From assembly GCA_026014615.1 (NCBI GenBank), contig JAOZHZ010000021.1, forward strand, positions 1 to 64,000: a DNA stretch of 64,000 nucleotides, read 5' to 3'. The stretch is from Candidatus Bathyarchaeota archaeon. Its GTDB lineage: Archaea > Thermoproteota > Bathyarchaeia > Bathyarchaeales > Bathycorpusculaceae. Of the stretch, positions 6,686 to 13,906 are shown piece after piece. Position 1 is the stretch's first letter; each line of letters begins with the position of its first letter. Both the position numbers and the translations under genes were made by a program. Under the pieces are notes generated by a model, which saw nothing but the letters and a program-made list of their open reading frames with translations, did not search any database and was not told the DNA's origin.

Positions 6686-8911
6686 TTAACTGCCCCTTCT
6701 TTTAGGTGCAACGTGTTTTGTTTTGCTGCTACTGAATACTGCTAAAAGTTCACGGATGCTTGGTCTATCCATGGGTTTAGGGCTCAGCATCTTTTCCACA
6801 ATGTCTACGTAGACTTTGAGTTCTTCCCGCACTTGTCCGCTGTAGCGGTTTTGGAGCCTTTGCAAATCGCCGTTCAGTTCTCCCGTGAGGATCTCTCTGA
6901 AAACTACCCCAAGCGAATACAGATCACTTTTCGGAGAGCCTTTGCCTTCCCGCATCTCAGGAGCCATGTACGGCAAGCTACCCCGTGGCGCAGTGATATC
7001 GCCAATGGTTATGGCTTTGGCTAATCCAAAGTCGCCTAGCTTCCAGAGTTTCTTTTTGTTGTCGTAGAATATGTTGGAGGGCTTAATATCGAAGTGGGCA
7101 ACTCCGTGTTGATGAGCATAGGATAGGGCTAAGCAGAGGTCATTCATAATTTCGGTGCATTTAAGAAGCTCGATAGGTTCGCCTGAGGCGAGTCTGCTGC
7201 GTAAGGTGCCTCCGTTGAGGTATTCCATTATGATGTAGGGGTATTCTAGGTCGCCTTGGTTTTCGATGTCCACTTGTCTGACGCTAACAATGTGGTCTTC
7301 GCGTAGATCGCTGGTTAACTTGGCTTCTTCAATGAAGCGTTCCACTACGGCAAGGTTAGATACGAACTCGGATTTCAGGGCTTTGAGCGCCATTTCTTCA
7401 CGGAACTTAGCCCGCCTGACACGGTAAACCTTGGCAAAACCACCCGCGCCAACATCCTCCACGATTCGGTACTGCCCCCCGATGACGTGGTTCAGCTTAA
7501 AGGGCCAACCTAAGCGCGATTGGTTGTTGCCGGTTGCTGTGCCGTTTTCGTGGACTGCCACGGTTAAACCAAAAATATGTTCAACCAAAGTGGTTTCTTC
7601 AACATCCTGCAGTTCCACGTCAAAATCGGGGATAACAAAGTTGCCGTCGTCTGGAGCTTGTAGACGCAGCACAATTTCCTCGGTTTCATCACTCTTTAGT
7701 CGAGGCAGGTTACAGTCTACGATTCCTGACTGGATAAGTTTGGGGTCAATTGGCAGGTTGAAGTGGACGTTTTTGGCGTCACCTTCTCCTATGTTTGAAA
7801 TCCGCACGGTGACGGGAAACACCCTTTTTTGGGCAACTCCTTCAGGAGCAAACAGCTCGACTTTGAGTTTCGGTTTCGGAGTCATGACGTTTACTTCTAT
7901 TGCAGGCACTTGAGTGCTAAAAGGTATCCCTAAAAGGTCTTCGTAGTACAAAACAAGCTCATCGAAACTTGTGGTGCCGCTTCTTTTCGGCTTAAGGCTT
8001 ACCTTGAATTTGACGCTACCGTGAGAGGCAACGTTGCCGATTTTTGTTGGCTCCAGAACCTCAAAATCAGAATACTTCTCCAATCCCCTAAGTTCCGTGT
8101 TTTGGGCAGTGCCTAAGCCGCGGTTGTTAATGTCCAGCACCAGCCTGAAAGGTTCCTGATAAAACGCTTCGCAGCAGCTTTGGTCATCCAACACCACCAA
8201 CTCAGGCGGTAAAGGCATTACCTCCAGGGTCGCCGAAAGAGTAGTTTTAGAATCCAAATTTATGCCTTCAACCACTCCACCTAAACTGATTGCAACAGGC
8301 AGATGACCATGAAAGCTGGTGTTGTATTGATACTTGCCCGTGAATTTACCCTTAAAGATTTTTGAGGGTAGTTTGGGTTCTTCTTCAAGTTCAAGACCAT
8401 GCGGGAGCACAGTTGTTATACGAGGGGCCACAATTTCGCAGGGACATGTTACCTCGATGTTTAAGATTGTTCTTTCTCCGACTGAAACTTTGCCGGGCTC
8501 AAACCATGCCCTCAGAGAAGGCTTGTTTTTAACTTCAGTATAGTAATCATGCAAAGCTTTGCCGATGGTTCCCCTATTCATTAATTCAGAAAGCAGCCAG
8601 TTTATATCCTTCGCGGTAACCCCGAAATGGACCACCAAATCCGTAAAACCCAGTTTTCCGTGTCCAGCATCAAGAAACTCAAGGTCTGCTTTGTCTACGA
8701 CTACAACTTTGGCGGATTGCCTGTTGTTGTTTACGAGGTAGTGGGTGTCAAGTTTTTTGTTTTGGAGTTGTTTGATTACTTCAGGAATTTCACTGGAAAT
8801 CGCGGATTCGTCAACATTCAGTTCTTGTGCTAGTTCTCGAATGCTGAGGCACTTCATGAACTCACAACAGTTGACAGTAGGTTGCTCTATACGCATAAAT
8901 GCTTTTTCCAA
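6686..8911 (-). CDS. Ser/Thr protein kinase with winged-helix-like and beta-sandwich N-terminal region
   Basis: 741 residues. Residues about 15-115 look like two winged-helix units (SIRELAQELNVDESAI and later ITWLLSEL-like helices). Residues about 130-460 form beta-rich CARDB/immunoglobulin-like repeats (FEPGKVSVGERTILNIEVTC, LDINNRGLGTAQNTEL, VRISNIGEGDAKNVHF). The C-terminal 260 residues are a Hanks-type kinase: glycine loop VGAGGFAKVYRV, lysine in ALKALK, catalytic HFDIKPSN, DFGLAK and YMAPEM. The residue before the catalytic Asp is Phe instead of Arg, making it a non-RD kinase, which usually means no activation-loop phosphorylation is needed. No membrane span is seen, so it is cytoplasmic. 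It sits between SPFH and FHA genes inside the ESCRT array. Confidence 0.9.
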   Translation of the reverse strand: MEKAFMRIEQPTVNCCEFMKCLSIRELAQELNVDESAISSEIPEVIKQLQNKKLDTHYLVNNNRQSAKVVVVDKADLEFLDAGHGKLGFTDLVVHFGVTAKDINWLLSELMNRGTIGKALHDYYTEVKNKPSLRAWFEPGKVSVGERTILNIEVTCPCEIVAPRITTVLPHGLELEEEPKLPSKIFKGKFTGKYQYNTSFHGHLPVAISLGGVVEGINLDSKTTLSATLEVMPLPPELVVLDDQSCCEAFYQEPFRLVLDINNRGLGTAQNTELRGLEKYSDFEVLEPTKIGNVASHGSVKFKVSLKPKRSGTTSFDELVLYYEDLLGIPFSTQVPAIEVNVMTPKPKLKVELFAPEGVAQKRVFPVTVRISNIGEGDAKNVHFNLPIDPKLIQSGIVDCNLPRLKSDETEEIVLRLQAPDDGNFVIPDFDVELQDVEETTLVEHIFGLTVAVHENGTATGNNQSRLGWPFKLNHVIGGQYRIVEDVGAGGFAKVYRVRRAKFREEMALKALKSEFVSNLAVVERFIEEAKLTSDLREDHIVSVRQVDIENQGDLEYPYIIMEYLNGGTLRSRLASGEPIELLKCTEIMNDLCLALSYAHQHGVAHFDIKPSNIFYDNKKKLWKLGDFGLAKAITIGDITAPRGSLPYMAPEMREGKGSPKSDLYSLGVVFREILTGELNGDLQRLQNRYSGQVREELKVYVDIVEKMLSPKPMDRPSIRELLAVFSSSKTKHVAPKRRGS

Positions 8912-8979
8912 AACTTCGTCGAACAGACAGTACTATGTAGCAAAACTTCGTTTCCAAAATCCTGCTGAACAGGTCCCCT

Positions 8980-9600
8980 CTACTTTGAACCTAAATTCTG
9001 CCAAGTCATACCCGTAACATCCATCGAAATGAGCTCAATGCCGTACTTGGACAACTCATAGACAAGTCTAGGTCGTAAATCAAGATTTACAAAGTTTTCG
9101 CGGTCCAGTCGTTTGAATTCTTCAAGCGTGCGGTTCTTTAGGATATCACGCAAAACTGAGGCTAAAGGTCCCCTGCGAAGCCAATCAACCACTTGCGCGG
9201 CGTCAAAACGGGGGTTACCTCCGACCATTTCAAGAAGAAAAGCCTTGACGTCTTCTTTCGTGAAAGCAACTCTGGAGGTGACGGTGCCGCTTAGACCAAT
9301 TTGGTAGTTGTCTTGTGATATTGGTCCGTTGAAGACGGGTATTCCGAAAGGCTGAGTTTTGGGGGACACATCCACCCAAACAATCTCGTCTAAGTCTTTG
9401 GGCACAGGATGTTTGCCCGAGGACAGGATGTTTTGGAACATGCCGTTCTTCACGAACACCGCTTTCTCAAATTCCTTCACGATTATTTGGTCTATCGCTT
9501 TGACTTTGGGGAAGTTTTCATTCGGAATACGCCAGATCAACGCGCCAAGTTCATCTTTGTTGAGGGCTCGTGAAACTACTTTCTTTTTAAGAAATGGCAT
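8980..9600 (-). CDS. SPFH/band-7 domain protein
   Basis: 206 residues, essentially one SPFH domain: IIVKEFEKAVFVKNGM, then FGIPVFNGPISQDNYQIGLSG and a C-terminal YGIELISMDVTGM segment. There is no N-terminal membrane helix and no long C-terminal coiled coil, so it is shorter than stomatin or flotillin and closer to the cytosolic SPFH proteins found with zinc-ribbon partners. Such proteins scaffold membrane microdomains. It lies between the EAP30-like and kinase genes, all in one direction, which suggests it helps localise the ESCRT and kinase parts at a membrane patch (inference). Confidence 0.8.
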   Translation of the reverse strand: MPFLKKKVVSRALNKDELGALIWRIPNENFPKVKAIDQIIVKEFEKAVFVKNGMFQNILSSGKHPVPKDLDEIVWVDVSPKTQPFGIPVFNGPISQDNYQIGLSGTVTSRVAFTKEDVKAFLLEMVGGNPRFDAAQVVDWLRRGPLASVLRDILKNRTLEEFKRLDRENFVNLDLRPRLVYELSKYGIELISMDVTGMTWQNLGSK

Positions 9601-9685
9601 TGTGAGTCTCCCAGTTACTCCTATGTCTGTTAACTGAATATTTTAGGCTAATGTATGATTGAGGAACGGAGAAAAATGAACACTG

Positions 9686-10786
9686 TTAAGCAGGTGATGT
9701 TGATAATCCTGGGAAATAGTATCTTGCGGTGTTGTCCGGGGTTAGGACTTTGCGGGTGATGTCTTCTGTTTCCAAGCTTGTTAACACCAAGTTGCCGTAG
9801 TCTTTGGACCAACCAGTTTTCTGCATAAGCTGTTCCACGGTTAAACCATTATTCTGTACCGATACGTCGGCTTGAACCAAGTCTAAGACTGATTTGCAAT
9901 CCAGCTTCAGTATGGCGGTTTTGCTGCCGTCGTTGAAGACTTGAACGCTATGAATTAACCCGTGCTCGGCCAGAGTACCCAAAGCTTTCTCTATATCCTC
10001 ATGGTTTATGTTCACGTCGGGATTCAACTTCTGGAACTCCAAACAGAAATCCTTCAAACTAACCAGCGGCTTTTGCTGTACTTCTAAAGCTTTAACAACG
10101 TTAATTGCCCGTTCACTGACTTCTTGAAGGAAGGCTTTCTTAAACAATCCCTTTTTTGTCTTGGCATTATAAAAAGCGAAACTCGCAATGCCTTTGACTT
10201 GTTCATATACTTCGGGAGCACGCGCTTGCAATATCTGCAAAAACTGTCTTTCGCCTACGGTGATTGCTAAAGACTTCACATGTTGCACATTTTCGACGTT
10301 TTGAGCTGCTTTTTTTATAGTTTTCAGCGCCAAAACGTTAGCCTGAGCGCCCCCGCCCAGATCGAGAAGCTCAGCTCTTACAGTTTCCAACATGATAAAA
10401 CAGTCACTCAGAATGATTAGGTCAAGGCAGGCTAACCCGTTTATAGCAACGTCCTTTTTGGGTTCGATTACTTCTGAAGAGTTTATGGAGCGGCATAGGC
10501 GTTCAACAATAACGCGGGTTTCCTCCAACTCCCCTCTGAAGTGGGAGTCGCTTAGTTTAAGGGCGGAATTTGATGTAAAAGACAATTCTCTCTGAACTCT
10601 ACTTAACTCCTCCAAAATCTCCTCCCGCACCGTCCTGTCAAAACTGGCAAACTCATCAGCAGTTTGAGGAAGGATACTAAGGGATCCGTAAAGTCGCCCC
10701 CGAACTTTTTCCAGCACTTTTTCTGAAGCATTTATTGTCGCTGATTTTGCTAAATCAAAGATGAGCCAGTCGAAAGGAAGAGACAT
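9686..10786 (-). CDS. EAP30-like (Vps22/Vps36-type) ESCRT-II subunit candidate
   Basis: 366 residues. The first 230 are alpha-helical without a known signature. The last 130 form two predicted winged helices whose layout follows eukaryotic SNF8/Vps22. The first is LVSLKDFCLEFQ, a loop, then IEKALGTLAEHGLIHSV and TAILKLD. The second is LTVEQLMQKTGWSKDYGNLV followed by an ARYYFPGL end, aligning with the VTVSEIKASLKWETERARQV and HYWLPAL segments of Vps22 as I remember it. Its neighbour is a Vps25-like protein, the other ESCRT-II subunit, which strengthens the call. The longer helical N-terminus differs from Vps22. Homology is by eye and needs profile or structure comparison. Confidence 0.65.
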   Translation of the reverse strand: MSLPFDWLIFDLAKSATINASEKVLEKVRGRLYGSLSILPQTADEFASFDRTVREEILEELSRVQRELSFTSNSALKLSDSHFRGELEETRVIVERLCRSINSSEVIEPKKDVAINGLACLDLIILSDCFIMLETVRAELLDLGGGAQANVLALKTIKKAAQNVENVQHVKSLAITVGERQFLQILQARAPEVYEQVKGIASFAFYNAKTKKGLFKKAFLQEVSERAINVVKALEVQQKPLVSLKDFCLEFQKLNPDVNINHEDIEKALGTLAEHGLIHSVQVFNDGSKTAILKLDCKSVLDLVQADVSVQNNGLTVEQLMQKTGWSKDYGNLVLTSLETEDITRKVLTPDNTARYYFPGLSTSPA

Positions 10787-10860
10787 GTTTTCCCCCTAAT
10801 TACTGTTAGAACATGCAAATTTAAGGCTTAACGCACCTAAAAAACAAGAAAAGAGGGCAC

Positions 10861-11358
10861 TTATTGATTTATTCGGAGTGTGCAATCCTTCTTTTTTATC
10901 CAGCGGGCAAATTTTTTATCCACTAAAATCTTTAGGACCTGCAGTTTCTCTTTTTCAGGCATTGAAGCCAGTGAGGGTTCCAAGTCGGTTAACCCTTGAA
11001 TTCCGTTAATAACCCTTGTTTTCTGTTCCTTTGTCAAATTGTAGATGTAGTCTGCCCATGCATCCAAAGAGCGCCAATAAATCCTAAGTAAGCCACTTTT
11101 TTTGTTCCACCATTTACCATAACCTGTCTGCATTAACGAGTTTAGGAGAGTCTGGAAGGTGTCACCGTCGAACCTGTTAAACGGCGCCTCACGATGAAGG
11201 TCAGCAACGTTTACAAGGTAAATGTTTTTGTTTTCGGCAAACCTCAAAAAATACTTGACCCACGTTTCTTTCCAGTTAGCCAGCAGCTCGGAGCTCTTTG
11301 GCTCCGAATACATCCAAGGCTTGTCAAGCCAGCCGTCATCTACAGAGGCAGAGTCCAA
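10861..11358 (-). CDS. Vps25-like ESCRT-II subunit candidate
   Basis: 165 residues with the size and order of eukaryotic Vps25. An N-terminal helix (PKSSELLANWKETWVKYFL) and first winged helix contain REAPFNR and end with LLRIYWRSLDAWADYIYNL, which parallels the Vps25 segment SFLIMWRRPEEWGKLIYQW. A second winged-helix-like part follows (LDKKF-type helix, then ARWIKKKDCTLRI). Vps25 bridges the Vps22/36 core to the ESCRT-III subunit Vps20. Here the gene directly follows an ESCRT-III-like gene (6-bp spacing) and precedes the EAP30-like gene, so all expected partners are adjacent. The conserved Trp-Arg motif region makes chance resemblance unlikely, but this is still by eye. Confidence 0.7.
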   Translation of the reverse strand: MDSASVDDGWLDKPWMYSEPKSSELLANWKETWVKYFLRFAENKNIYLVNVADLHREAPFNRFDGDTFQTLLNSLMQTGYGKWWNKKSGLLRIYWRSLDAWADYIYNLTKEQKTRVINGIQGLTDLEPSLASMPEKEKLQVLKILVDKKFARWIKKKDCTLRINQ

Positions 11359-11364
11359 CGAGGG

Positions 11365-11928
11365 TTAACCTGTCTCTTTTCGTCTTACTTTTCCCCGTTT
11401 TGCCGGGGAGTTGGTCACTGATTTTTTGTTTGGCACCTCAGGAAGCCCAGCCGCGACGACTGCTAACGTTTCAGGTTTGGCAACAGCAGGCTGCGATTTT
11501 CCTTTTAGCTTCGCAAACTCTGCGCTTATAACTTTTTCTTGAATGCCATAGCCTTCAAGTTCAGTCATCGTCTGCTCTACGTTTACTTGGGTAATGAAGG
11601 ATAAATTATTGAGTGCCTTCACGGTTTTGTCTCGGTCCGTGACGGAACCACGCAGGCTACTGTTGACTTTTTCTATGGTCTGCGAGGTTGGGTGGTCGGG
11701 CTGCATCAACAGTTGCAGTCTAGCCGCATCCAAGTCCGCCATAACCGCTTCTTCATTGTTTCTTAGCTGTTTACACAGCAGGTAAACTGCAAGCCTACGT
11801 TTTGCAGCGTCATCCATCTCTTCCTCAGCAAGCTCGGCAGCTTTCCGCCGATTCTGCTCGCTTTCCTCTTTAAGCACACGACTTCTTTTTGCATGCTCGG
11901 CTATCTCTAAGTCCAAAGCATCTAACAA
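11365..11928 (-). CDS. ESCRT-III-like coiled-coil protein (Vps20/32/60-like)
   Basis: 187 residues, nearly all helical. A long charged hairpin (from LDALDLEIAEHAKRSRVLKE through AAKRRLAVYLLCKQLRNNEE) is followed by a shorter helical segment and a C-terminal tail containing AAGLPEVPNKK. The hairpin composition and length fit the ESCRT-III core. The LPEVP core in the tail matches the MIM2 motif by which Vps20/32-type subunits bind the MIT domain of Vps4. It is the second gene of the leftward array, before the Vps25-like gene, which would be its nucleating partner. Subclass assignment is tentative. Confidence 0.65.
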   Translation of the reverse strand: MLDALDLEIAEHAKRSRVLKEESEQNRRKAAELAEEEMDDAAKRRLAVYLLCKQLRNNEEAVMADLDAARLQLLMQPDHPTSQTIEKVNSSLRGSVTDRDKTVKALNNLSFITQVNVEQTMTELEGYGIQEKVISAEFAKLKGKSQPAVAKPETLAVVAAGLPEVPNKKSVTNSPAKRGKVRRKETG

Positions 11929-11972
11929 GTCTTGCTTGTTGTCCTTAATTTTGAACAGAACCCTCGCCCCAG

Positions 11973-12596
11973 TTACTTAATGTCCTCCATACTAGAACCC
12001 TTCAGGCTTTGACGCCGCTGCTGCAGCTCCGAAAGCTTGGTTTCGGGAAGCCCTGATGCGGGACCCTCAGCTATGACCTCGCTTACCATTTTGTCCATGA
12101 CTTTGTCTAAGTCTTTGCCTGTTGTGGGTTCGACACTGAAGGGTTCATAATCTTTAAGTTGGTCGAAAATCTGGCCTGTCTTGAAGCCGATTTTCTCCAT
12201 CTGCTGCCCAACTTTACCCATTACTTTACCTACGCCGCGTGTCTTCAGAAGATTAAGTTTGTCAAGACTTTTGCTTATTTTTCCCAGACTCAACCCTATG
12301 TTTTCAACGGACTGCGCGTTGTTTAAGTCAAAAATGAGATTATCCATATTGACAACGAACATGTCTAAAGAGAAGGCAGTACGGTCTAAGCTTATGTGCT
12401 GCTGAGCATACATTTTTGCGCGGTAATCGTCCCCTTTGACTATGCAGTCTTTCGCTTGATCATACATGGCAGTCGCCCGCTGCTTGTATTTGTCTCGTGT
12501 GCGAGCGATTTCCTTGTTGTACATTTTCAAATCAATAACCAAATCTTCAAGCGGTTGACCCCATATGAAGTTCCTAAACTTTTCCGTAATAGGCAT
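11973..12596 (-). CDS. ESCRT-III/Snf7-family protein (Vps2/24/46-like, CdvB-like)
   Basis: 207 residues from the ATG at 12596, which has GGGGAT four bases upstream; a TTG at 12653 would add 19 unlikely residues. Core: KFRNFIWGQPLEDLVIDLKM, a basic helix with many Lys/Arg (KYKQRATAMYDQAKDCI), then helices with SLGKISKSLDKLNLLK and MGKVGQQMEKIGFKTG. The C-terminal tail has LSELQQRRQSLK, close to the MIM1 consensus LxxRLxxLK recognised by Vps4 MIT domains. ESCRT-III proteins polymerise on membrane necks in division, budding and repair. First gene of the array, divergent from vps4 with overlapping promoters. Confidence 0.85.
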   Translation of the reverse strand: MPITEKFRNFIWGQPLEDLVIDLKMYNKEIARTRDKYKQRATAMYDQAKDCIVKGDDYRAKMYAQQHISLDRTAFSLDMFVVNMDNLIFDLNNAQSVENIGLSLGKISKSLDKLNLLKTRGVGKVMGKVGQQMEKIGFKTGQIFDQLKDYEPFSVEPTTGKDLDKVMDKMVSEVIAEGPASGLPETKLSELQQRRQSLKGSSMEDIK

Positions 12597-12659
12597 GGAA
12601 ATCCCCAAGCATAGTTCACCGCTTGGCAATAAAAAACTTGTCCCAACCGCCAACAGAGA

Positions 12660-12700
12660 ATCGGCTCTTTAGGTCTTAATAAAAGCTTATTATTACAAAA
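12660..12700. promoter_or_regulatory. Divergent promoter shared by the ESCRT array and vps4
   Basis: An AT-rich near-palindrome (plus strand TTAATAAAAGCTTATTATTA, about 12674-12693) gives a TATA-like box in each direction. The rightward box would start transcription near 12708 for vps4. The leftward box would start near 12657 for the ESCRT-III gene. One promoter region thus sets polymer and disassembly ATPase levels together. Confidence 0.5.
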
Positions 12701-12732
12701 GAAACATCTAGAAACCCAAAAGTGATGCACGC

Positions 12733-13884
12733 TTGTCTTCCCGTCTGTATAATCTAGCAGTAAATGCAGCCAACGACGCCGCAAAACTTGATTCTGAAGG
12801 AGACAAAGAGCAGGCAGTAAGCAAGTACCTGCAAGCGTTTGACCTGCTTATGTCCATAATCCGCCACACAGACAACAAAAAGCTAAAGGACTTCTATGAA
12901 GAACGCGCAGAGCAATACTTAGCAAGAGCATACGCCCTGAAAAATGCAGCCAGCAAAGCAGACCAAGTGGGCGGAAAAGAGGACAGTAGAGAAGAGAAAG
13001 ACCAAGAGGAATTGCAGTCAAAAGTCGCCTCCATGATTCTACCAGAAAAACCCAACGTATCATGGAAAGACATCGCGGGACTCCAAACCGCAAAAGAAGC
13101 CATCGAAGACGCCATAATTCTGCCGCTACGCCGAATAGACCTCTTCAAAGGCATGCCAACCTGGAAAGGCATCCTACTGTTTGGTCCACCCGGATGTGGA
13201 AAAACGCTTCTCGCAAAAGCGGCTGCAACTGAATGCGAAGCCACTTTTTTCAGTGTAAGCGCTGCGGATGTCATGGTCAAATGGGTTGGAGATTCAGAGC
13301 AACGCGTCAAAGCATTGTTTGAATCGGCAAGGAAGAACCAACCTGCAATTATATTCATCGACGAAGTTGACTCGTTGGGCACTGAAAGAACAGGAGAAGA
13401 ATCCGCTGTTTCTACACGGGTTTTGACTCAGATGTTGCAAATGATGGATGGGATTCAAGGGAAACCTGATGACCGAATCGTGGTTTTGGGAGCCACTAAC
13501 AGAGCGTGGAAGCTTGACTCTGCCATACTACGCCGTTTCGACAAGAGAATCCTCGTTTCGTTGCCCGACGCCGCCGCGAGGGAAGAAGTTTTTAGAATCA
13601 CTATAGGAAAAATGCCCAGCTTCAAACTGGCGGACAAAGTAGACGTGCATGAACTTGCTCAACTCACTGAGGGACTTAGCGGGGACGACATCAAAAAACT
13701 ATGTCTTGACGCATGGTATAGACCCATCCACGAACTCAAGCAGCAGAACAATCTAGAGTCAGGTGTGCCAAGACCCGTAACGATGCAGGATTTTGTAGAG
13801 GCATTGGAGATCAGGCGGGCATCAGTTTCAAGTGAAGAGGTAAGGCTTAACGAGGGATGGGCAAAAACATTCGGAATAAACTAA
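12733..13884 (+). CDS. vps4: Vps4/CdvC-type AAA ATPase with N-terminal MIT domain
   Basis: 383 residues. MIT domain at about 1-75 (three helices, for example NDAAKLDSEGDKEQAVSKYL), acidic linker (80-95), then one AAA module: Walker A GPPGCGKT, Walker B IIFIDEVDSL, pore-loop region MVKWVGDSE, sensor GATNR and arginine finger RRFDKR. The C-terminal helix ends after a Vps4-like helical region. It disassembles ESCRT-III polymers, recognising their MIM tails with the MIT domain; both MIM1- and MIM2-like tails occur in the divergent genes. The start is a TTG at 12733 with GTGAT seven bases before it. The stop lies 22 bp from the convergent beta-helix gene. Confidence 0.93.
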   Translation: MSSRLYNLAVNAANDAAKLDSEGDKEQAVSKYLQAFDLLMSIIRHTDNKKLKDFYEERAEQYLARAYALKNAASKADQVGGKEDSREEKDQEELQSKVASMILPEKPNVSWKDIAGLQTAKEAIEDAIILPLRRIDLFKGMPTWKGILLFGPPGCGKTLLAKAAATECEATFFSVSAADVMVKWVGDSEQRVKALFESARKNQPAIIFIDEVDSLGTERTGEESAVSTRVLTQMLQMMDGIQGKPDDRIVVLGATNRAWKLDSAILRRFDKRILVSLPDAAAREEVFRITIGKMPSFKLADKVDVHELAQLTEGLSGDDIKKLCLDAWYRPIHELKQQNNLESGVPRPVTMQDFVEALEIRRASVSSEEVRLNEGWAKTFGIN

Positions 13885-13906
13885 AAATAAAAAGGAAGTT
13901 GTGGAT

